Part shown: positions 54,561 through 64,000 of the stretch, in pieces
How positions within the stretch are numbered: the first letter of the stretch is position 1
Layout of the letters: every line of letters begins with the position of its first letter
Source: Zygnema cylindricum
Taxonomy: Eukaryota > Streptophyta > Zygnematophyceae > Zygnematales > Zygnemataceae
Assembly: GCA_037447655.1 (NCBI GenBank)
Contig: JBBHKE010000533.1
Location: forward strand, 44,850-108,849
Reading direction: 5' to 3'
Length of the DNA: 64,000 nt
Program-made: the position numbers and the translations under genes
Notes under the pieces: model-generated
The model's input: the letters and a program-made list of their open reading frames with translations, nothing else
Databases searched by the model: none
What the model was told of the DNA's origin: nothing

Positions 54561-54759
54561 CACCGTGAATCGTTATTAGCCTTATGTACGCTATATCGGC
54601 ACCCCAAAATTTTGACATTGATACCTTAAATATAATAAATTACAATATTTAAGGACGTGGACCATAATCTGCCACGTCTCCTGGCACTAAATTAGAATGA
54701 ATGATGCTAATTTTTTCTTTACACTAATAATTTCTATACGCTAATAACGATTCAAGGTG
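54561..54759 (+). mobile_element. 199-bp TA-flanked MITE
   Basis: Between TA dinucleotides (54559-54560, 54760-54761), nearly identical in reverse to 39039-39237. It lies 7 bp from the end of the preceding MITE. Confidence 0.9.
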
Positions 54760-54917
54760 TACTGTACAGCCCATTTGTAGACGTAGGGGATTGCTTATGT
54801 TGTCCACGTGTGGGCGTCTACAAATGTCGGGAGCTCGCTGGCGTCGACAAATGTCCGCAGTTTGTTGGCCTCTACAGGTGTCGCAAGATATTGGCTACGT
54901 CTACAACTGTCACATAT

Positions 54918-55035
54918 TCGAAGTAATGAAGGCGCAAGTAACGATTGACATATGCACACTTTGAAAAGTACACCGTAAAATCTGCGCTAAAATCCGAAGT
55001 AACGTTTCAAAGTTTCGGTTACATGGGAACACGCC
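54918..55035 (-). mobile_element. PIF-like fragment serving as empty site
   Basis: Reverse complement of 32683-32769 joined directly to 33718-33760, with the terminus GGGCGTGTTCCCATG. It has no insertion at the TAT where 32770-33717 sits in the other copy. Confidence 0.8.
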
Positions 55036-55045
55036 CTAAGTTGCA

Positions 55046-56340
55046 TCGCTGGTTACGGTTACATAAGCACACACCCTAATTATAAACCGAGCTGTCGTAT
55101 CGACAAAATCGGAACTGCCGCCGATATGGAAAGTTGAAAAACGGAACGGTTTCGGCTCTCGTTACGTGACACAAAATTTACTATTGCCGGACCAAGCTGT
55201 AATGGCCGTCTAGGATGTCAGAACCCACGCTGGATACAGATATTATTTATCGTACCTGACAGCGGATCAGATATGGACTGGATTTGTCCCCTTTTAAACA
55301 GTCCTCCAAAAAGACACTCGACACTTGGACCGTGGCAGGATTTTGTCTTCTTTCTTTCGAAGAGAGTTCGAAGATCTGTACGGTCCTGTAGGACACTTTT
55401 TCAACGGCTCTATCCACCGACACACCGACAAAAATTGAGCGACCCTGTAGACACAGGGTCGAACATTCGAGCCACTTGTAAGTCAGGCACCGACCATAGC
55501 TGTTAGACCACCGACACAAAAGAAACTTCTAATTACCGACAAAAGACAAAACGGTACTGTAGAATACTATAGACTTGTTTCTTGCCTTGATGGCAAATCT
55601 CTTATATGTCGGTAGTATAAGATTGCCCTCTTCCTGCACGCAGATCCACCTGTCGATCTGCCAGCTCGGTTATTCTGCCGACATTTGATGTCCTTAAGGA
55701 AGTCTGTTTAGCCAGCGTGATCTCCGGGATATGCTGTTTCCTCATTGTGTAGGCAACAGGATCCACCTGTCACTTCCGGGCAGGTCAGAGCACAAGCTTT
55801 TGGCGACCGCCGCTGACTCTCGCTGACTGTCGCTCGCGCTGACTTGTAGCCAGATAGGACAAAAAGCTTTTATGACGCCGGAAGCGTAGACTCCAAGGTT
55901 ACGGCGACAAATCGTAACCTTCGGTCGCGGGTTCGTTGAACTTAAAAGATACGAATGCGTACTGCAAGATCGAAAATTTGATACGCACTTAAATTGTCCA
56001 CAAGTAGCCTATATTGTAAGGGATTGGAAAAGCAATCTGACGGTTGAGTCGTTGATCGAGCGGTTCTGGCAGGCTGGAAATGATGTGTGATGACGTGTCA
56101 TGGAAATGCTGATTTGTTCAGATAATTAAAGACGGGAGCTATTTTCTACCGATGCGTAGCGTACGGATTTTCCACTCGATTCTACGCACTTTGATGTAAG
56201 ACGACCGATATGTATCGCGATTTTGTTAGTTTTCGTATTAGGGTTTGTTTTTTGGACTATCTGCATTTTTTGTAGTCTCACCTTGCCGCAAATGTTATTT
56301 TAAAGTGCGTTTTTTGGATAGCTTAAAAGAGAGAAAAAAA

Positions 56341-56378
<38 letters not shown>

Positions 56379-56400
56379 AAAAACAAAAAAAAAACAATAA
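55046..56400. other. Unassigned stretch
   Basis: Sequence of moderate GC. The frames 55247-55519 (minus) and 55273-55506 (plus) have no recognised domain. A poly-A tract with G/C interruptions lies at 56340-56396. No gene can be supported. Confidence 0.4.
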
Positions 56401-57138
56401 GGGTGGCGTTCCATCAGGATTTCCTGTAATTGTACGGCGAACATTACAGGATGCTACATTTTGAACGATGTTCTTTCGCGTAGAGTCTGTAATCCACGTG
56501 CTCGAGAATGAGTGGTACCACGTAAGATAAGATCGTATATTGAAAACCGTCAAATATTTTTTACACCGACCAGCTTCAACTCGAAATCGTCATTTGCATA
56601 CCATGTACGTGCGAACCAGGGCATCGTACCACACAAATTTTGTACTCTTTGCAAACTCTTGTCAGATGCCAGCTCATTTTTTAGGGTTTTCTGCATTTTC
56701 GCGTGACGAATTATCGCTTCCACAAATAGTGTGACGAATGGCTGGTAACAAAAATAACGCGACGAAAGTTCGTTACGAAATTACTTTTGTGATTTCGGTT
56801 GGATTTTTGAATGTATATATCATGTGCGAAATTTTTCGATTTCCGTTGGTTGCCGTCTTGACACGTATATTCATTGTCCAGCGTGTCGTCGCTCAAATTC
56901 TTCTGTAAATGGTGATGTACCTCCTCGAGGTACATCACCATTTACAGAAACTTTGGAAGCGAATGCTTCGCGAAAAAGCATCCAACGGTCATTGTTACCT
57001 CCTAGATCTTTGGAGAATATTGGCAAGATTCTCTGTAATGTTGTTCGCGTATAAAAACAAAATAGGAGGTACGGCTTTGTACGGAGAGGTCCGGATTTCT
57101 GTAAACAACCTCACTTTTCGTCTGATGGAACGCCACCC
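56401..57138 (+). mobile_element. PIF/Harbinger-like MITE, family B, TSD TAA
   Basis: 738 bp with ends GGGTGGCGTTCCATCAG and CTGATGGAACGCCACCC, perfect 17-bp inverted repeats, flanked by TAA (56398-56400, 57139-57141). It is the sister copy, inverted, of 31515-32249. It contains a perfect hairpin at 56901-56949 not seen in the sister. Confidence 0.92.
56901..56949. repeat. Perfect 23-bp-arm hairpin
   Basis: The left arm (56901-56923, starting TTCTGTAAATGG) and right arm (56927-56949) are perfect reverse complements around the spacer CTC. It lies in the middle of the family B MITE. Confidence 0.97.
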
Positions 57139-58930
57139 TAAATATCGCGTTTTAACTGTGCGATAGTTTTTTGTTGCTATTCCGTACATGACGGTCCAAT
57201 CTAGTTACAAAGCATTATGTCATAAGAATTGCCGTTTCTATGTGCTAGAAGGTACAGTAAAGTACTATACTTAAAAGTACAGTACGGTAATTCACACATT
57301 TACCACCAAGTTGCATACGGTTATTATACCCTCTAACAGCTTATAGCCTTATACCTATGGAAGTGTGAATCCGTACTTTATAGTACGGCACATGGTCAAC
57401 GATGCCTCATGGCAAGCGTTGACTTACACGTAACATACATGTATAAAAAACACGTGTACATCCACTACACGTGTACGGCATACAGAAACTTTATCAAATG
57501 GTACACGAAATACTACACACTAGGCTATCATTATTGTACGGCTGGAACGTCTACCTTTTGTCGTATCCTGAGGGCCCGCAAGATATTCCTTCGATGTCAG
57601 GTGGACCACCGTGGCCGCCGCTAGAATCCAGACGCCAGCTGTCATATTCTGTCCACCACGTGGAGTTTCGCCACTGGAGCTCGACGGCCAATGTTTTTGC
57701 GTAGGCGCTTATGGCCGAACTATATTTTTCTTTTCGTTTGAATCGTCACAAATCTTCGATTTCGTACGGAAAAATGATTCGATTTGGTAAAGTTGTCACC
57801 CCACCGCCAACCGTACCATGGAAAACATTTAACGAAAGCGCAAACCTTTGTCTTTAGTGTCGCGTCACGTCACGGAGCGTCGGAATCTAAATAATTGGCA
57901 TTAAAACGTTTTTTTTGGCGCGCAAACTACGAGTCAAGTGTCGGGGAATTTTTAGGGGCCCGTCTCCTCAACCAAGAACCATATGCGCTACCGTACAGTA
58001 CCGTACACTTCTCCACAGGTAAAGTACAGTACGGTGCTGTACTGTACTGTAGTCCAATGAGATGAACGGAGATGTTCGTACGGAATCCTTGCCTAGGTTA
58101 GGGCTACCAAACTGTGAATGACTCTTCTTCAGATGGCCTATATGACGGTAGAGTTTGGAAAAAAAAATAAAAAATAATAATAAATAAATAAAAAAAATCA
58201 TTACGTTATACCACCATTGCCAAATGAACTTAGGCTACCATGTTTTTTTGTCGTTTATGAGTTGAAATTGTGTAGGGGAATTTCATATGTACTATATTTC
58301 CATTATTATTGGCTACCAAGAGGTGGAGAGGGATACTTATTCCTTCTTAGGAAGGAGATTTTCGTCTCATCTACGTCGGTATCGGAGCCGAGCTTATATT
58401 CTACTTCCAATATTTGGGTATTGTTGTACAATATTAGATAAAAATTATTATATTTCCACACTATTTGTGAATAGAATAGATGTCATCATTTGTTGTTGGA
58501 TAGGAAATGTAGTCTTTTAGCTACAAATTATGGAATTTACGCGTCATTTTTCAATCTTGTTGCCTAAAATTTGCGCATTTATTTTGTGTTTATGGTACAT
58601 TTTGAACAAATGGGGTGATAACTTTTACCGGGTACAAAAAATAATTTATTTATTTCATGTTCCAAAAATCTGGGAATTTGTTTTCATTTTGAAAAAATAG
58701 GAGAGACTACTACTGTAGCGAACTGATTGGGGTCTATTTCTAGGAAGGTTCCTATTGGTCTATGGAGGCTTGAGGATGGAATATCTAGAGTGAAAAAAAG
58801 TAAAGAAATTTTATTGGCCAATCATATCTATTATTATACCTTATAATAAGTTATTGTAGTTACCTTTTAGAAAGTTATTGTACCTTCGAGCTCAACTTTT
58901 TGGTGCCATAAACTTTCTATTTGAGGAATT
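57139..58930. other. Unassigned stretch
   Basis: Frequent GTACGG/CCGTAC and ACAGTACGGT words (57240-57290, 57990-58045), no gene. The frames at 57409-57704 and 58217-58520 show no known motif. Confidence 0.4.
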
Positions 58931-59047
<117 letters not shown>

Positions 59048-59817
59048 TAAAAAAACGACAATCAAATAGTAACTTCGGCGTTTAACAGTTGACTATCGAT
59101 TTTTTCGATTTTTTCAGTTTTTTTCGCATCGGTGACGAATCTTAACAGTATCACCTAAGATAGGATCTCAGTTTATTCAAATATATATTTACTCACCGAC
59201 CAAATAGGTGATTGATGATGACGTAATCAAGGCTTAGAAAATTCGCTAAAATTTCAGCGACACTCGCGATGTTAAATCGACAACCTCGTTGTTGCGACGC
59301 ACAAGAATTTTGTTATAATATACTTTTGAGTAATGTAGAGGAGTTTGTGACAAGGGAAAGTAATTATCTAAGCACATTTTTAAATTCATAAAACCAAAAA
59401 AACTTTGGCATCTTATTTAGAGTGACCAAAAAACTTTTTTTTTCTAAAGGTGTCAATTTTACAAAGGATCAAGCAGAAAAAATCATAAAAACAAGATTTT
59501 TGGGGAAGATAATTCATCACAAAAAAATAGCTTTTGCACAAAAAAAAAACAAAAAAAAAATGGGTGAATGTTGACTAAAAGTTAACCAAAACGTTATAAA
59601 ATTACTGATTAAGCACATGTACAATAGCTAAAAAAGTAATGTTACCGGAAACAAATGCAGTCAATTTAAAATTATAAAAGAATCAATACTGATCAATGTT
59701 AATCTTGTCCCATCATTGTACAGAACGTTGTTTTTCTTAAAGTATATTTTATGTACAATTTAATGTCCCATGGTCATGAAAATGCAAAATGCTGAAGATC
59801 TGTTTTATGTTATGAGC
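59048..59817. other. Unassigned AT-rich stretch
   Basis: Nothing recognisable besides A-rich runs. Confidence 0.5.
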
Positions 59818-60225
59818 CATTGGATTTTTATCAATATGGTCAAAATATCAATTTTAATATGGTCAAAATATCAATTTTAATATAGTCAAAATATCAATAT
59901 AGTCCAAATATCAATTTGAATATGGTCAAAACATCAATATCAATATCAATATGGTCATTGCATTTTTTATTAATGTGGTCAAAATATTAATTTCAACATG
60001 GTCAAAATATCAATGTCAATATGGTCAAAATATCAATATCAATATAGTCAAAATATCAATATCAATATGGTCATTGCATTTTTTATCAATATGGTCAAAA
60101 TATCAATTTCAATATGGTCAAAACATCAATATGAATATGGTCAAAATATCAATATCAATATAGTCAAAATATCAATATCAATATGGTCATTGTATTTTTT
60201 TTTATTAATGTGGTCAAAATGATTT
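59818..60225 (+). repeat. ATATGGTCAAAATATCAAT repeats with 116-bp higher-order unit
   Basis: Roughly 18-24-bp units (ATATGGTCAAAATATCAAT plus TTCA or ATCA). A marker segment CATTGCATTTTTTAT recurs at about 59818, 59956, 60072 and 60188, so the last two intervals are exactly 116 bp. This is a small higher-order tandem array. Confidence 0.9.
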
Positions 60226-61140
60226 TCAGACTATCGTCTAAGTAACATAAAAAAATACTACTATACTTGTCAGCTTATAAAAACCACAGAAATTTTCTTG
60301 ATTTTTTCATACAATATGAATAATTATTGTTTTCAATAACTAAAGAAAAATAAATAAGGATATGGAAGTAAGGATAAAAAGAAATTTATGGAAAATAATG
60401 TTGATAAAGTTGCAAACATGGGATACTACTTTGTCATTTTTAAAACCAACATTGAGAAAAAAAAGGCCATATTACCTAGTATATACATATTTAACCTATT
60501 ATTTAATATATATTATTAACCTATTTAATAGATATAACTTATTAAAAATCGAAAAATAACATTTTGAATGAATAATTTTCAAGTGCATGTGTGTAGATAA
60601 CTACATTTGGACCAAAATTTTAAAATTTTGAATAAAATTTTGGTCAAATTTTGAATAAACTTTTGGTCAAATTTTTAGTAAAATTTTGAACAAAATTTTG
60701 ATTAAAATTCTGGTCCAATTCTGTTATAATATCCTGTGAATTGATAATTTTTTGTCTGAATTGCAAAATGTTACTTGTAAGGAAAAAAACAAAAAAAAAA
60801 AAAATGTTTGGATTTAGCTTAAGGTTATCACCATATACCTATCGTACGGAAATCTGTCCCAAAAAACGGAAGAAAAAAAAGGAGGATGAAAAAACGGAAG
60901 AAAAAAAAATGGAGGATGAAAAAACGGAGGAAAAAAAAACGGAATTTCGCACATAGATTGGGCAATTTGAATTAAATGGGTATTATGGTTAATGGGTATT
61001 TTTACCCATAAAAAAAAAAAAATGCTTTCCCACCATGTAGGAAAGATGCATGAGATGTTTTTTGTCTCTAGTTGAGAATTTTGTATGTGTTTATCCAAAT
61101 GAAATCCTAATTTTCTTATATTTTTTATTAAAATGACATC
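60226..61140. repeat. AT-rich DNA with two short tandem arrays
   Basis: 60605-60720 is built of TTTTGGTCAAATTTTGAATAA variants. 60862-60948 is three A-rich units of CGGAAGAAAAAAAA-GGAGGATGAAAAA type. Open frames here are low-complexity. No gene is seen. Confidence 0.6.
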
Positions 61141-61540
61141 CTTGTTTTTATTTGTACCACAAAAGAGCATCAAAACCATTCATAAAAAAGATGTTAAAAT
61201 TTTTAGCAGGAGTTGGTTTTTTGTGGGATGTTGAAAGTGGGTTAAACTTGGGTTACACTGCATATAGAGATGGTGCTACACCAAAAGACAAAAACATTTT
61301 AACTGTCATGAATTTGCAAGTACAAAGGAGCTTTTAGTCTTTACTAGACTTTCCTAATTAGTTTAATTTGCTAATTTAATTTAGACTTTTGCTAATTAAT
61401 TTAATATTAATTTGTTTGTGCAGGGTTAAAAAAAAAATTGTAAATTCTTCTGACTAATTTGAGAGTGAGCCACAACCACATTTGGAGTGGATGGACACGT
61501 GTCAAGATGAGGAGTTAAGTGGAATCTTACTCCATCTCTC
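61141..61540. other. Unassigned AT-rich stretch
   Basis: No feature supported; the 61-codon frame at 61152-61337 is not recognised. Confidence 0.4.
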
Positions 61541-61548
61541 TCTCTGTC

Positions 61549-61598
<50 letters not shown>

Positions 61599-61690
61599 TC
61601 TCCCTCCCTCCCTCCCTCCCTCCCTCCCTCCCTCTCTCCCTCCCTCCCTCCCTCCCACCACCCTCTCTCCCTCTCTCTCTCTCCCTCCTT
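61541..61690 (+). repeat. (CT)n and (CCCT)n microsatellite
   Basis: CT units followed by CCCT units and mixed CT, about 150 bp of pure pyrimidine apart from a few bases. Confidence 0.97.
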
Positions 61691-62260
61691 CCTTGCTCAC
61701 GTTGATACAGTAAAACCTTATTAATGTTTCATAAATCATTCTGGGTATGGGTTAGGCATTCTTTTAATATAATTATTAATTATTAAATTATATAATTATT
61801 ACATAATTTTATTGCAAGAAGGTCCATAGGTTCCTTCAAGATCGGGAATCATGAAAATGTTTTTAAACGAAACTAATTTTCCAGTGAACAACTATTATTA
61901 GAAATTGTTTCCACTATTTGATTATATTTGCTAATTGAAATATGGTATATATATGTATTTATGTATGTATGTATGTATGTATGTATGTATGTATGTATGT
62001 ATGTATGTATGTATGTATGTATGTATGTATGTATATATATCTATTGCAATTTATTGAAATATTTTTAAGGTTGTCAAGGTTCGGAGATTCCGATCGATCT
62101 AATCGAGCAAAAAATTATAGTAAGCAAAAATTATTCAAAATTGTTTTTGCTATTTGATTATAGAATTGATTATTATATTAACTATATTCTAATATTTATC
62201 ACGTTTTCATATTTTAAGGGGGTATTTTTTATTATCAGGGTTTTTTAGGGTTTTTAATCG
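61691..62260. repeat. AT-rich stretch with (ATGT)n microsatellite
   Basis: (ATGT)n runs from about 61970 to 62031, with about 15 units. The rest shows no feature. Confidence 0.8.
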
Positions 62261-62747
62261 TTTATTAATCGCTCCAAAAAAACAGACACTATATAAGGTA
62301 CAGAGTTACTCCCCGCGAAGGGAGAGGGAGAGGGAAAGGGAGAGAGGGAGAGAGGGGGAGAGAGAGGGGGAAACACCTTTCTTAAGTAGACATCTTTGAT
62401 TACCTTTTCAACCTTTTTTTCCCCCTTTTCGATCTTTTTTTTTCAGTTTTTTTTTACCTTTTTTCTCGTTTTTTTTTAATTGGGCTGAGAAAGTTTCTCC
62501 AACGTTTTCCTTTCGAACTCAAGAGCATTGTACGGAAAAAAACTGTTGCAGATCCGCATTGTAGAAACGTTACGAAATGTCACGTTTAAACGTATTAGAT
62601 CGTCCTATCTGCGAAAGAAGGAAGGACGAGAAAAAAAACGTATTTTTTTGGATTGAAAATGGAAAAAAACGTTTATTATTCGCTCCAAAACAGCAGACAC
62701 TATACAAGGTACAGAGTTACACTCCACGAGGGGAGAGGGGAGAGGGG
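62261..62747 (+). repeat. Direct repeat with TATA-like box upstream of purine tracts
   Basis: Two copies, 62261-62337 and 62671-62747, 410 bp apart, share GTTTATTA-TCGCTCCAAAA, CAGACACTATA(T/C)AAGGTAC and AGAGTTAC, each followed by GGGAGAGGG runs. CTATATAAGG resembles a TATA box in copy 1 (CTATACAAGG in copy 2). Between them a 50-codon frame (from 62577, ATG) has no recognised motif. Confidence 0.5.
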
Positions 62748-64000
62748 AGAGGGGAGGAGAGGGGAGGAGAGGGGAGGAGAGGGGAGGAGAGGGGAGGGGA
62801 TGAGAGGAGAGGGGATGAGAGGGGAGGGGATGAGAGGGGAGGGGATGAGAGGGGAGGGGATGAGAGGGGAGGGGATGAGAGGGGATGAGAGGGGATGAGA
62901 GGAGAGGGGAGGGAGGAGAGGGAGGGAGGAGAGGGAGAGGTAGAGGAGAGAGAGAGGAGCGGGAGAGGGGAGAGGGAGAGGGAGAGATGAGAAGGGAGAG
63001 GGAGAGGGGAGCGGGAGAGGGGAGCGGGAGAAGGAAGAGGGAAAAGGGAGAGGGGAGAAGGGAGAGGGGAGAGGGAGAGGTGAGAGTGAGAGGGGGAGAG
63101 GAGATAGGGGTGTGAGAGAGGGGAGAGGGAGAGTGGGAGGGAGAGGGAGAGGGAGAGGGAGACGGAGAGGGAGAGGGAGACGGAGAGGGAGAGGAGAGAG
63201 GGAGAGGCTGAGGGGAGAGGGAAAGGGGATAGGGAGAGAGGAGAGGGAGTGGGGAGAAGGGAGAGGGAGAGGGAGAGTGAGAGGGAGAAGGGAGAGGGGA
63301 AGAGAGAGAGGGGAGAGGGAGAGGGGGAGGGAGCGGGGAGAGGGAGAGGGGAGGGAGAGTAAGAGGGGAGAGGGGAGAGGGAGAGGTTAGGGGGAGAGGG
63401 AGAGAGAGGGAGAGAGAGGGCGAGAGGAGAGAGGGGAGAAAGAGGGGAGAGAGAGGGCGAGAGGGCGAGAGGAGAGAAGGAGAGTGGGAGAGAGGGGAGG
63501 GAGGGAGATGGAGAGAGGGAGAGGGAGAGGGAGAGGGAGAGGGAGAGGGAGAGGGAGAGGGAGAGGGAGAGGGAGAGGGAGAGGGAGGGGAGAGGGAGAG
63601 GGAGAGGGGAGAGAGGTGGAGGGAGGGAGAGGTGGAGGGGAGAGGTGGAGAGGTGGAGAGGTGGAGAGGTGGAGAGGTGGAGAGGTGGAGAGGTGGAGAG
63701 GTGGAGAGGTGGAGAGGTGGAGAGGTGGAGAGGTGGAGAGGTGGAGAGGTGGAGAGGTGGAGGTGAGAGGTGGAGAGGGTGGAGAGGTGGAGAGGTGGAG
63801 AGGTGGAGAGGTGGAGAGGTGGAGAGGTGGAGAGGTGGAGAGGTGGAGAGGTGGAGAGGTGGAGAGGTGGAGGTGGAGAGGTGGAGAGGTGGAGAGGTGG
63901 AGAGGTGGAGAGGTGGAGAGGTGGAGAGGTGGAGAGGTGAGAGGTGGAGAGGTGGAGAGGTGGAGAGGTGGAGAGGTGGAGAGGTGGAGAGGTGGAGAGG
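62728..64000 (+). repeat. Long purine-rich satellite reaching the window end
   Basis: About 1.27 kb with almost no pyrimidine on this strand. Subregions: GGGGATGAGAGGGGA units (about 62796-62900), GGGAGA-type irregular repeats (62900-63600), (GGGAGA)n at about 63510-63590, and the 8-bp unit GGTGGAGA from about 63636 to 64000 with a few slips. Frames rich in Gly, Arg and Glu are artefacts. The array continues beyond the window. Confidence 0.97.

Noticed and set aside
55247-55519. Minus-strand 90-codon frame
   Set aside because: No recognised motif and an overlapping plus-strand frame of similar length; insufficient support for a gene.
62577-63390. Gly/Arg/Glu-rich frames near the right end
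   Set aside because: Purine satellite; composition alone explains the lack of stops.

Overview
The window looks like nuclear DNA of a eukaryote, most probably a land plant. The evidence is Ty1/copia retrotransposons whose putative primer site fits the anticodon arm of initiator tRNA-Met, many short non-autonomous DNA transposons (MITEs), U-rich introns with GT..AG borders, and a secreted single-domain fasciclin gene. The lineage (bryophyte, fern, lycophyte or other) cannot be decided from this sequence alone. There is a 10-N assembly gap at 1491-1500.

Only two host genes can be supported. A TAN1/THUMPD1-like tRNA-acetylation adaptor has three phase-consistent 3' exons (18943-19078, 19435-19686, 20330-20503); its 5' part is not resolved. 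It lies at the end of a T-rich stretch (about 12.5-20.8 kb) that looks like introns of a plus-strand gene. That stretch also holds a duplicated 300-bp exon-bearing segment and two minisatellites. The second gene (29474-30596, two exons) encodes a 210-residue secreted fasciclin-domain protein.

Most of the rest is mobile DNA. There are four copies of one copia family: an LTR cut by the gap (890-1490), a deletion derivative (4140-8049, TSD GACCT), a full-length but inactivated element (40628-47088, TSD ATAAG) and a minus-strand LTR-gag fragment (49240-51093). Around them are nests of MITEs. These are PIF/Harbinger-like families with 3-bp TTA, TAA or TAT target duplications, hAT-like families with 8-bp duplications, and a TA-flanked family (Tc1/mariner-like by its target) that includes three copies of exactly 199 bp. 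Several elements sit inside others, and paralogous empty sites in the same window confirm the borders.

The right end (58.9-64.0 kb) is dominated by simple and higher-order tandem repeats. It finishes in about 1.3 kb of almost pure purine on the plus strand that runs off the window. No rRNA gene, intact tRNA gene, CRISPR array or bacterial operon was seen. The most unusual signals are the primer site that contains the gag start codon, tRNA-promoter-like boxes antisense in the LTRs, a giant MITE palindrome centred on one shared TTA, and the layered insertions.
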